NCBI GenBank assembly: GCA_017561285.1
Contig: JAFZDG010000270.1
Location: 1-13,877 of the forward strand
DNA: 13,877 nt
Source: Bacteroidaceae bacterium
Lineage (GTDB): Bacteria > Bacteroidota > Bacteroidia > Bacteroidales > Barnesiellaceae_A
Direction: 5' to 3'
Part shown: in pieces, positions 6,552-13,851 of the stretch
Numbering within the stretch: the first letter of the stretch is position 1
Layout: every line of letters starts with the position of its first letter
Program-made: the position numbers and the translations under genes
Notes under the pieces: model-generated
What the model was told of the DNA's origin: nothing
What the model saw: the letters and a program-made list of their open reading frames with translations, nothing else
Databases searched by the model: none

Positions 6552-8372
6552 TTATCTGATAGCTACTTTGGTAGAGATACCATCGATAGTAACGATGTAA
6601 ATACCATCGTTGAGGTTGGTGTTGATAGTAGTCTTGATACCTTGTACTTGCGATTTCAATACAACGCGACCGGCGATATCGGTAATAATGATGTCGGCAT
6701 TTTCGCGTGCATTTACAACACTGATTTCACGACCGTTGGCAAATACATTCCAAGCAGCTGCAACAGGCGATTTTACGGCGGTGTTGTCGTTGAAATATAC
6801 GTTGGGGTAGATACCGCAAGAGATGTTCATTCCATAGAAATCGGCAGCCGAATACCATCCTGCAGGTTTGCTGGCCAAGTCGATGTCGTTGTAGAAATAA
6901 GTTGTGCAGTCATCGTTTTCGCGATCGTAGCAGTGAGCGAAGAAGATGTGGTTGTTGTTGTTGGGAGTAATTTCGGGGAATTCCAATTCAAAGAAGAATG
7001 TGCCGGTTACTTCAACCTCTTCGCCCAATACAATAGCACCAAGTCCGAGATAACCCGATGCGATGTCGCTTGTGCCAAATACATCTTTTATCTTGAGTTC
7101 TTTGCTATAAACTGCATCACCGGGCATACCGTTGGCATCGGCAGTGCGAATGTTTACTTTAATATTTTTTGAAGTGTGAACGGGCGATACTTTGTAGTTG
7201 CCAAAGATTACATAGCTACCGGCAATGATAGTTTTGGCATCGGCAGGACGATCGAAACGCTCGGCTATGCGGCTGTACAACTCGCTCAAACCACAAAGTG
7301 CATCGTTCTTTGCATCATCCGATGAGCTGAATGTATAGGTGTTATCTTCGGGTTTAAAGTTACCTACGCAGTCGCCATATGCAGTGGTGTTGTGTATGCG
7401 GTTGATGTAGTACTCACGCAAGATACCGGTTTCACCATCTTCATTTACAAGAACAAGCATATCTTCTGTGAAGATTTCGTCATCGTCTTCGGGCAATTCG
7501 AATGTAACGATGGGTTTGGCAGCCTCTACGTCATCGGTGATACCATAGAAACCGAAATCCCAAATTACGCTCTCGCAGTTGGTAGCTACGTAGCTGTATT
7601 CAAACTCTTCGCCTTCGTATGTATATACGCGGGGAACCAATTGGTAGTTATCTTGATCGGTCATAAATTGGTCGATAGACCAAAGACCGCCTTTTGACAT
7701 CATATAACCCTCGGGCATAACGCGGAGGTGGTCGCTGTCTACTTGTATGTCGTCCCACATACAGATGTTACCACCGGTGTTGGATGTGCAGTGGTGAATG
7801 GCAATGTAGTATGTGCCGGTAGTAGCAGGTGTAAATGTACCGCTGTTAAGTGTCCACTCGGTATCTTTTACTGCATTGCTACCTTTGCGGTCGATGATGG
7901 TAGTGGTTTGTGCTTCGGCCGATTGTTCAGTACCAATTGTTACTTCCCACTCATCTGTGATATTATATCCCATACAGAAAGCATATACACCTATTTGATA
8001 GGTTACACCGGCCTCGAGTGTCATAGCTGAAGAGATGGCCCATGCATCACGAGGATTCTCATCGTCATACATCGATACAAGAGCATAATCGCCACTGAAT
8101 GCAACCAATGCACCACCTGTTTCGTTTGCGGGTTGAGCACATTTGATGTTGGTCATTGCATCAATTTGTTTCCAACCTTCGGGCATCATTGTTGTGGTGT
8201 TGATTTGCTCAAAATCTTCAAAGAGTATTTGAGTGTCATCGGCAACTACTGCTTTTTGTGCTTTGTGGGCTGTGCCTTTTGTTTGCATCAATCGAGCAGG
8301 TGCTACTGTAGCCATGGCAAGATTTGTGGCAAGTGCCAATGTTGCCAAACTGAAAAGTAATTTTTTAGTCAT
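6552..8372 (-). CDS. Secreted adhesin-like protein with type IX secretion sorting domain
   Basis: Function unknown; the architecture is that of an exported, probably surface-attached or released protein. With the ATG at 8372 the 606-residue chain begins MTKKLLFSLATLALATNLAMA, a clear signal peptide with likely cleavage near residue 21-22. An upstream in-frame ATG (8405) would put eleven residues before the signal and is disfavoured. Residues about 48-212 resemble a jelly-roll of the cleaved-adhesin/choice-of-anchor type: FEDFE, PEGW, DAWAISSAMTLEAGVTY and a closing MWDDIQV strand. The middle third is acidic and unrecognised. Residues about 536-606 form a Por-secretion/T9SS type A sorting domain: WNVFANGREISV, DIAGRVVLKSQV, and GIYIVTIDGISTKVAIR at the very end. 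T9SS removes this tail during export across the outer membrane. It has its own promoter; catalytic residues were not seen. Confidence 0.85.
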   Translation of the reverse strand: MTKKLLFSLATLALATNLAMATVAPARLMQTKGTAHKAQKAVVADDTQILFEDFEQINTTTMMPEGWKQIDAMTNIKCAQPANETGGALVAFSGDYALVSMYDDENPRDAWAISSAMTLEAGVTYQIGVYAFCMGYNITDEWEVTIGTEQSAEAQTTTIIDRKGSNAVKDTEWTLNSGTFTPATTGTYYIAIHHCTSNTGGNICMWDDIQVDSDHLRVMPEGYMMSKGGLWSIDQFMTDQDNYQLVPRVYTYEGEEFEYSYVATNCESVIWDFGFYGITDDVEAAKPIVTFELPEDDDEIFTEDMLVLVNEDGETGILREYYINRIHNTTAYGDCVGNFKPEDNTYTFSSSDDAKNDALCGLSELYSRIAERFDRPADAKTIIAGSYVIFGNYKVSPVHTSKNIKVNIRTADANGMPGDAVYSKELKIKDVFGTSDIASGYLGLGAIVLGEEVEVTGTFFFELEFPEITPNNNNHIFFAHCYDRENDDCTTYFYNDIDLASKPAGWYSAADFYGMNISCGIYPNVYFNDNTAVKSPVAAAWNVFANGREISVVNARENADIIITDIAGRVVLKSQVQGIKTTINTNLNDGIYIVTIDGISTKVAIR

Positions 8373-8419
8373 AATATTGGGGTTTAATAAATAAATTTTC
8401 CTCATTTCTAACGTGGGTG

Positions 8420-8450
8420 CAAAATTAGATTAAATTTTTGTAGCACGAAA
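8420..8450 (-). promoter_or_regulatory. Probable promoter for the T9SS-exported protein gene
   Basis: On the minus strand TAATTTTG at 8427-8420 matches the TAnnTTTG -7 element. Nineteen bases upstream, 8450-8447 reads TTTC, one base off the TTTG -33 element. Transcription would start near 8413, about 40 bases before the chosen ATG, which supports the shorter start of this gene over the ATG at 8405. Confidence 0.5.
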
Positions 8451-8512
8451 ATATATTGTGATAAAAATAATTATTTATGCAAGAATTATATGCAGATGTG
8501 TAAAGCAAGTTT

Positions 8513-10606
8513 TTATGGCTTTGTATGCCATATGTTATTGTCTTGCGAGTTGTGGCATGGAATATTGTGTTGAACGCATTCTTGGTATAGTTCTGTAGCC
8601 TTTTGTGGATATATAGCCGCCGATAGAACGATTGTGTCTATCTGGCAATTTTTTAGCAATGGAGATATGCGTCCGGTGTATTTTTCTGTGATGATGGCAT
8701 AGTCGATGTGTATGGGATGCGATGAGTGGGTATGTCGCCAGTCGTTGTTGTCTATCCAAAGGATGCGTTTGCCATAAAATTCTACAAATGGGAGTGCTGC
8801 GTATATGTGTGGTGTGGCAATTGTGTCGCCTGCAAGAATAAGCTGCGATTTTAAATGCTCGTGTATGCGCCATTCGCTACCGGTTGTGGGTATTGTCTGG
8901 CAACTGTCGGTGCTGATGATGAGGCAATTGCGATTGTTGTCGGCCAATTGTATGTGGGTAAATTTGCGTTCGGTTGGTAGTATTGCCAATGGCGTTGATG
9001 GACGCACTGTGTCGTATAGTATAATACATTGTAATGCTATGAGTGCTGTAATGATTATTGTCGCAGGTCGCAGTGTCTTTCGCGATATGGCATACCATAT
9101 GGCTATGAGCATAATGCTGTATAATAGGAGTGTGGGTAATGTAATCCATATACCGTCTATTGTTGCGCCGGGTAGCGAAGCTATGGTGTTGGCTCCGGTT
9201 GTCAATAAGCGAGAGAGTATATCGGTGGCGATATCGAGCCACGAGTGGGGGAGTTGTAGGGCTTCAAATAGTTGCATTGCAAATGCCAACAACATAAGCG
9301 GGGTGAGTAGCGGTGTGAGTAACAGATTGGATAGCATACCCCATATGGGTATGTAGTGAAAATAGTATGCTGCCAGTGGTGTGGTTGCTATTTGTGCTGC
9401 CAATGTGGTAGATATGAGTGTGCATATGTAGCGTACGATGGTATTGTTGCAATTGAGGTAATTGCCTATGTTGAGGTGTGGACTAAAAAGTATGATTCCG
9501 GCAACGGCGGTGTAGCTTAGCTGAAAGCCTATATCGAATAGTTGTTGCGGTGAAAACAGCAGTACCATCATAGCCGAGCCGCAAAGGGCGTTGAGTGACG
9601 TATTGTGGCGGTTGAGTATGGTGGCTGTGCCTACAAATGTTGCCATAATGCAGGCTCGTACCACCGATGGTGACAAACCTGTTATAAAGGCATATGCCCA
9701 CAGCAATGTAATGGTGATGATGCCTCGTACATACCGTATGGAAGTATATCGCAGAGGGAATAGTATTATCCAGATGATGAGGCCTATGATGCCGGTGTGT
9801 AGTCCGCTTACGGCCAATATGTGTGACAAACCGGCTGCCGAAAAATATTGACGTATCTCTGTAGGGATATTCTCTTTATATCCCCATAGTAAGGCCGAAA
9901 GCAGTGCTGTTGTTTCGGGCGATAATTGGCAGCGGTGCAATGCCTCTATGCACTGTTGCTGTATGTGTTTGGCTCGGTAGCGTAGGTTGAGCGGGGATTT
10001 AAATTGCGATAGTTGCCAATCTCCATCAGAAAGATATTGCCTGAATAATATGCCTTTTTGTGCCATAAATTGCGCATAATCAAATGCGTACGGAATCGGG
10101 CGATTTTCTATGGGTTGCAGTTGCGGTCGGAAGATAATTAAATCGCCACACTGCAAGTTTTGTGCTGTAAAAGACTTTTGTAGGTAGAGTTGTATCTTTA
10201 TTTCGGTCTTTTGCGAGGTGTTGCTATCGTTCAGTGCAACAACTGTGGCTTGTGTGCGGTAGGAATACTCTTGTTCGGTGGGGGTATTCTCGATACAGGC
10301 TATGGCTATTGTACTGTTGGAGAGTTGCGGCAGTGTCGTTGAAGGTGTATTGATGATGCATACAGCCATACCTATTGTAGCAAAAGTTGCAAACACAGCC
10401 ATACCGAACGACCATTGGCGTGTGGCCGAAAACGTTTGTTTACGCACCCGCCAAGCTATCATACCGGCTCCTAATGCAATGCTGCAACATAGGTATAGTG
10501 CAGGAGTCGATGGCGCAACGTGTTGCCACACAATACCCACTATAAGCGGTATGAGTATGCGCAGAAATGGAATGTGGGCAAGTGTATATCGTGGCGGTGT
10601 GTACAT
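8513..10606 (-). CDS. comEC: ComEC/Rec2 family DNA-uptake channel protein
   Basis: ComEC forms the inner-membrane pore through which single-stranded DNA enters the cytoplasm during natural transformation. The 697-residue protein has N-terminal membrane segments (about 14-30, 36-53, 66-85), then a periplasmic OB-like domain (about 95-200) including the family motif region PIPYAFDYAQFMAQKGI at 171-187, and a polytopic competence domain with the signature HILAVSGLHTG at 262-272. A soluble C-terminal segment (about 555-697) follows. It lacks the HxHxDH metal-binding motif of the metallo-beta-lactamase domain found in many ComEC proteins; this reduced C-terminal form is, to my knowledge, common in Bacteroidota. 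The start at 10606 is the first ATG. A near-match -7 element, TACCTTCG at 10632-10625, lies just upstream but lacks a good -33. The gene stands alone; no other competence genes are here. Confidence 0.93.
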   Translation of the reverse strand: MYTPPRYTLAHIPFLRILIPLIVGIVWQHVAPSTPALYLCCSIALGAGMIAWRVRKQTFSATRQWSFGMAVFATFATIGMAVCIINTPSTTLPQLSNSTIAIACIENTPTEQEYSYRTQATVVALNDSNTSQKTEIKIQLYLQKSFTAQNLQCGDLIIFRPQLQPIENRPIPYAFDYAQFMAQKGILFRQYLSDGDWQLSQFKSPLNLRYRAKHIQQQCIEALHRCQLSPETTALLSALLWGYKENIPTEIRQYFSAAGLSHILAVSGLHTGIIGLIIWIILFPLRYTSIRYVRGIITITLLWAYAFITGLSPSVVRACIMATFVGTATILNRHNTSLNALCGSAMMVLLFSPQQLFDIGFQLSYTAVAGIILFSPHLNIGNYLNCNNTIVRYICTLISTTLAAQIATTPLAAYYFHYIPIWGMLSNLLLTPLLTPLMLLAFAMQLFEALQLPHSWLDIATDILSRLLTTGANTIASLPGATIDGIWITLPTLLLYSIMLIAIWYAISRKTLRPATIIITALIALQCIILYDTVRPSTPLAILPTERKFTHIQLADNNRNCLIISTDSCQTIPTTGSEWRIHEHLKSQLILAGDTIATPHIYAALPFVEFYGKRILWIDNNDWRHTHSSHPIHIDYAIITEKYTGRISPLLKNCQIDTIVLSAAIYPQKATELYQECVQHNIPCHNSQDNNIWHTKP

Positions 10607-10970
10607 AGTAGTGTTGTGTTGTTGCGAAGGTAGCTAAAAAAGTCGTAATAAGAGTCCATTTCGGCATACTATTATAGTTGGCGTGCCCCGGAACTTCTAC
10701 CTATATATTATATATAATGTGTGTACGATGATATGCAGATTGTATAGCACATCGTTAAAAATGGCGCTTTATTGTGTCTGATATGTAAAAAGATGGTGTT
10801 AAAAGTGTTAAAAAACGGTCTCCAACTGCAATTTCTGACCGAAAAATTAGGTTGTTCGCAAAAAATAATCGTTATTTGCAATCAAATCAAAAAAACGACA
10901 TATTCACCTTTTAACACCAAACGCCTATAGAACAAAATTACTCTTATAAAAACGCAAAATAGTAGAGTAA
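10607..10970. other. Divergent intergenic region between comEC and the sigma factor gene
   Basis: This AT-rich 364-base region must contain promoters for both flanking genes. The comEC side has only a near -7 match (TACCTTCG, minus strand, 10632-10625). On the sigma side I found no full TTTG / TAnnTTTG pair; the nearest is a TTTG at 10875-10878 in poor context. A ten-base palindrome TTATATATAA lies at 10708-10717. Repeated GTGTTAAAA motifs are annotated separately. No open frame looks coding. Confidence 0.6.
10796..10917. repeat. GTGTTAAAA motif: tandem pair plus one inverted copy
   Basis: The nonamer GTGTTAAAA occurs twice in tandem at 10796-10804 and 10805-10813, and once inverted (TTTTAACAC) at 10909-10917. 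The first and inverted copies extend to a ten-base match with one extra G/C (GGTGTTAAAA / TTTTAACACC). A shorter relative, GTTAAAAA, lies at 10754-10761. All lie within about 220 bases before the sigma factor ATG, and the inverted copy is only 54 bases from it. They could be operator sites for an autoregulated sigma gene or chance in AT-rich DNA. Confidence 0.45.
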
Positions 10971-11561
10971 ATGAAAAATTTGTTGAATCATACCGATGAC
11001 GAACTCGTTGTACGGTATGCGCAAGGCAATAATGAGGCTTTTGATGTTCTGCTTAAAAGGCACGAGTCGAAAATCTTTTCGTACATATATTATATAGTCA
11101 AAGACGAAGACAAGGCAAATGATGTATTTCAAGAAACCTTTGTCAAAGCCATTATGACCATTCGTCAAGGTCGATACAACGGTAATGGCCGCTTTGTATC
11201 GTGGATTACTCGTATAGCACACAACCTTATTATTGATAACTATCGTCAGGAGAAAATAGAAAACTGCATTGAGAGCGAAGATGAAAATATGGATATTTTC
11301 AACCGCAAGGAACTCAGCGAGGGTACTATTGAAGATACTCTTGTGCAGGAACAAATCTCTTGTGATATACGCCGTTTGGTTGAGGCATTGCCCGACAATC
11401 AGCGCGAAGTAATAGAGATGCGTTATTACAGAGACCTTAGCTTCAAAGAGATTGCCGACATTACCAATGTGAGCATCAATACAGCCTTAGGTCGTATGCG
11501 TTATGCTTTGCTCAATATGCGCCGTATGGCCGAGCAGTACAACATTGCGCTCACGCTGTAA
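10971..11561 (+). CDS. RNA polymerase sigma factor, ECF type (sigma-70 family)
   Basis: A 196-residue sigma factor with only regions 2 and 4, the layout of extracytoplasmic-function sigma factors. Region 2 spans about 24-92 and includes DKANDVFQETFVKAI, which contacts core polymerase and the -10 element, and RFVSWITRIAHNLIIDNYR. A charged linker (about 95-128) follows. Region 4 spans about 132-185, with the recognition helix-turn-helix in DLSFKEIADITNVSINTALG. It directs polymerase to an unknown regulon. No anti-sigma factor with a membrane segment is adjacent, unlike the SusCD-linked sigma/FecR pairs common in Bacteroidota. A 56-codon gene follows after 90 bases, before a shared terminator. 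Subgroup cannot be set without a tree. Confidence 0.95.
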   Translation: MKNLLNHTDDELVVRYAQGNNEAFDVLLKRHESKIFSYIYYIVKDEDKANDVFQETFVKAIMTIRQGRYNGNGRFVSWITRIAHNLIIDNYRQEKIENCIESEDENMDIFNRKELSEGTIEDTLVQEQISCDIRRLVEALPDNQREVIEMRYYRDLSFKEIADITNVSINTALGRMRYALLNMRRMAEQYNIALTL

Positions 11562-11651
11562 TGGCAGGTATCTATATTAATATTAGAAAAATACATGCTT
11601 CTATACAATAATAGTACAGGCTCTTGCGTTATATAGGTGTAACTTGTAACA

Positions 11652-11822
11652 ATGAAGCCTATGAAGAAAAACTCTACACCTGTATCTATTAAGAAAACAT
11701 CAAACAGCACTGCAGAGTTGCACGCCCGTCAATCGACACTCAATGCCCTTATGCAATTTGCTCGCACCTATACCTATGTGCCTAAATTGCAATCGGGATT
11801 GGGAAATGTGGTAATCAACTAA
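11652..11822 (+). CDS. Small hypothetical protein, 56 residues, downstream of the sigma factor
   Basis: No function is recognised. The frame runs from ATG 11652 (MKPMKKNSTPVSIKKTS) to TAA 11822, with a second possible ATG at 11661. The first 18 residues are basic and polar. The rest, including TLNALMQFARTYTYVPKL, looks like one amphipathic helix followed by a short tail ending GLGNVVIN. There is no signal peptide or membrane segment. Reasons to believe it is real: it sits between the sigma gene and an intrinsic terminator starting 24 bases after its stop, codon choice resembles its neighbours, and small Bacteroidales proteins of this style (helix with an FAR-type motif and a short hydrophobic ending in VxN) are, from memory, widespread. 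It could act on the sigma factor, but nothing in the sequence shows that. Confidence 0.65.
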   Translation: MKPMKKNSTPVSIKKTSNSTAELHARQSTLNALMQFARTYTYVPKLQSGLGNVVIN

Positions 11823-11845
11823 TATCATAGTGCCGGAGAAGAACA

Positions 11846-11883
11846 ACCGAGATAACCCATTGGGGTTATCTCGGTATTTTTTT
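11846..11883 (+). terminator. Intrinsic terminator of the sigma factor and small protein unit
   Basis: A perfect 13-bp stem (11846-11858 with 11863-11875, outermost pairs ACCGAG/CTCGGT) closes a four-base ATTG loop and is followed by A and then seven T residues. It begins 24 bases after the stop of the 56-codon gene, on the same strand. Confidence 0.93.
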
Positions 11884-11906
11884 ATCGGTAGAAAAAGTTC
11901 GGAAAA

Positions 11907-11929
11907 TTTAGGATGCACTCTGTCCTAAA
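11907..11929 (-). terminator. Possible weak terminator of the catalase gene
   Basis: TTTAGGA at 11907-11913 and TCCTAAA at 11923-11929 form a 7-bp stem around a nine-base loop, 29 bases beyond the catalase stop. On the minus strand the stem is followed by a short T-rich run (TTTTCC). It is much weaker than the neighbouring plus-strand terminator. Confidence 0.4.
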
Positions 11930-11957
11930 CGCCATACCCGGTTTGCGGCTTATATCA

Positions 11958-13460
11958 CTATCTCCAATCCCATATAGGATGTGCAGGATCTTCGGCAATC
12001 AGTGCTTCGGAGAGTGAGATACCCAAAGCTTTTGCAACACCCTCGCCGTAGGATGGATCGGCGCGATGGCAATTGCGAACGTGACGTTGCTTGATGAAAA
12101 GTTCGGCATCGCCCATAGCACGAGCCGTATTTTCGCAGGTTGTCCATCGGTCTTCTTTCGACATCAGTCGCCACAGTTTGCCCGGTTGTGTATAGTAGTC
12201 GTTGTCCAACTCTCGTTCGTCATAGTTATACACCTCACCATCTATCTTCAATGGAGGCTCTTTCAGCGATGGCTGGTCTTGCCATTCACCGTAGCTATTA
12301 GGCTCGTATGAGATTGTACGACCGGCATTGTCATCGGTGCGCATTTGTCCATCGCGATGGTATGAATGGTATGGGCAACGAGGTCGATTGATGGGTATCA
12401 AGTGATGGTTTACCCCCAAGCGGTAGCGTTGAGCATCACCATATGAAAACAAGCGCCCTTGCAACATTTTGTCGGGCGAAAATCCTATGCCATCAATGAT
12501 ATTCATAGGGTTAAAAGCGGCTTGCTCAGTCTCGGCGTAGAAATTCTCGGGGTTGCGGTTCAGTTCCAATATACCCACGTCATATAGAGGGAAATCGCTA
12601 TGATACCACACCTTTGTGAGGTCAAATGGGTTGATATGATATTGGCAAGCCTCATCTTCACTCATCAATTGCACTTGCATCAGCCAACGCGGATAGTCGC
12701 CACGTTCTATTGCATCGAACAAGTCGCGCTGGTGCGACTCTCTGTCTTTGGCAATCACCGCTTCGGCTTCGGCATCGGTCCAGTTTTTTATACCTTGCAA
12801 GGTGCGTAGGTGAAACTTCACCCAGCTGCGGCGGTTCTGTGCATCGATAAAACTGTAAGTATGGCTGCCAAAACCATGCATATGGCGGAACGAAGCCGGA
12901 ATGCCTCGTGGCGACATTGTGATAGTTACCTGATGCAATGCTTCGGGCAGGAGTGTCCAGAAATCCCAATTGCTATTGGCCGAGCGCATACCCGTACGAG
13001 GATCGCGCTTGATGGCGTGGTTGAGGTCGGGAAACTTCAAAGGATCGCGCAAAAAGAAAACAGGCGTGTTATTGCCCACCAAGTCCCAGTTGCCTGTTTC
13101 GGTATAAAACTTCATAGCAAAACCGCGAATATCGCGCTCAGCATCGGCTGCACCACGCTCGCCGGCAACAGTCGAAAAGCGTACAAAGCAAGGCGTTTTT
13201 TTGCCTACCTCCGAGAAAATAGATGCTCGAGTATAGGCCGAAATATCGTGCGTAACGGTGAATGTACCATATGCACCAGCACCTTTAGCGTGCATACGCC
13301 TTTCGGGAATAACTTCTCGGTCGAAGTGGGCAAGTTTCTCAATATACCAGGGGTCTTGTATCGTTACAGGCCCGCGAACACCTGCGGTTTGTGTATTCTG
13401 GTTATCGGCAATAGGCCGTCCATTCTCCGCAGTCAAATGTTTTTTATTGTTCTGCTTCAT
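11958..13460 (-). CDS. katA: Monofunctional haem catalase, small-subunit type
   Basis: Converts hydrogen peroxide to water and oxygen in the cytoplasm, protecting this probably anaerobic organism during oxygen exposure. The 500 residues match the small-subunit (clade 3-like) catalases; there is no C-terminal flavodoxin-like extension. Active-site residues are all present: distal H57 in RMHAKGAGAYG, N130 in LVGNNTPVFF and the haem-ligating Y340 in RLFSYGDAQRYRLG. The spacings of 73 and 210 residues equal those of bovine catalase, so the core has no insertions or deletions. The first ATG at 13460 gives MKQNNKKHLT, a normal start with no signal peptide. It is a single gene, convergent with the sigma factor unit. 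I could not find a convincing promoter or an OxyR-type site upstream, so regulation is undetermined. The symbol may be katA or katB depending on the strain. Confidence 0.97.
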   Translation of the reverse strand: MKQNNKKHLTAENGRPIADNQNTQTAGVRGPVTIQDPWYIEKLAHFDREVIPERRMHAKGAGAYGTFTVTHDISAYTRASIFSEVGKKTPCFVRFSTVAGERGAADAERDIRGFAMKFYTETGNWDLVGNNTPVFFLRDPLKFPDLNHAIKRDPRTGMRSANSNWDFWTLLPEALHQVTITMSPRGIPASFRHMHGFGSHTYSFIDAQNRRSWVKFHLRTLQGIKNWTDAEAEAVIAKDRESHQRDLFDAIERGDYPRWLMQVQLMSEDEACQYHINPFDLTKVWYHSDFPLYDVGILELNRNPENFYAETEQAAFNPMNIIDGIGFSPDKMLQGRLFSYGDAQRYRLGVNHHLIPINRPRCPYHSYHRDGQMRTDDNAGRTISYEPNSYGEWQDQPSLKEPPLKIDGEVYNYDERELDNDYYTQPGKLWRLMSKEDRWTTCENTARAMGDAELFIKQRHVRNCHRADPSYGEGVAKALGISLSEALIAEDPAHPIWDWR

Positions 13461-13786
13461 ATCAAAAAAATGTAAGAATCTACCACCCGATACCGCAGTC
13501 GCAAAAGATCTTTCTTATACTTTCGTCAGCACTTGTACATCCCATATCATTCTATGATGTTGGGGTGTCGGGATATTCGTGTGGTTACATATCTTTGAAA
13601 CGATTCCGGCCGTAAATTGTTCGCTATCTGTAGCAAATGTTTGCTCCACCTCCTGCTCCACCCAAGACGATCGTGAAGCGCACTTTTTGGCGTTGCTTCG
13701 CACCGCGAAGGTTGGCTGCACTCGTAGTGTGACAATCGAGAAATCTCGATGTTACACTCGCTTGCACAATCATTGTCGTTTTGGGG
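13461..13786. other. Region between the catalase gene and the tRNA terminator
   Basis: No gene is seen here. Two overlapping minus-strand frames of 62 and 68 codons (within 13515-13735) lack recognisable features and I treat them as spurious. A plus-strand TATCTTTG at 13590-13597 matches the -7 element but lacks a -33 partner and has no gene behind it. The part from about 13600 to 13760 is richer in G+C than typical intergenic DNA in this window and contains two hairpins, annotated separately. Confidence 0.6.
13696..13757. repeat. Two adjacent inverted repeats upstream of the catalase gene
   Basis: CTTCGC at 13696-13701 pairs with GCGAAG at 13705-13710 around an ACC loop. A larger hairpin spans 13727-13757: ATCGAG at 13735-13740 pairs with CTCGAT at 13745-13750. 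Beyond a one-base bulge (A13734), GTGTGAC at 13727-13733 pairs with GTTACAC at 13751-13757, with one G-T wobble. Neither is followed by a T-tract on either strand, so they do not look like terminators. Confidence 0.55.
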
Positions 13787-13826
13787 AAAATAAAAAATCC
13801 CGATTTTCGTTGAAAATCAGGATTTT
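13787..13826 (-). terminator. Intrinsic terminator of the tRNA transcript
   Basis: On the minus strand, the arm at 13826-13812 pairs with 13808-13794 over 15 bp with a single T-G wobble around a three-base AAC loop, and is followed by a T-rich run (TTTTTTATTTT overlapping the stem end). It lies 25 bases beyond the tRNA 3' end and would stop that transcript before the catalase promoter region. Confidence 0.85.
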
Positions 13827-13851
13827 ACGTTGTTTTGCTTTTCTTTGCAAG

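Noticed and set aside
8459..8480. Palindrome AAATAATTATTT between comEC and the secreted-protein gene as a terminator
   Set aside because: It is pure A/T with no loop or G+C-containing stem and is expected by chance in this AT-rich gap.
10708..10717. TTATATATAA palindrome as an operator
   Set aside because: A ten-base alternating A/T palindrome in AT-rich DNA is not evidence for a binding site.
12810..13475. 221-codon plus-strand open frame
   Set aside because: It is antisense to the catalase gene, which has all active-site residues; no independent coding evidence exists.
13515..13735. Two overlapping minus-strand frames of 62 and 68 codons
   Set aside because: They overlap each other in different frames, have no motif or hydrophobic pattern, and lie in a hairpin-rich intergenic stretch.
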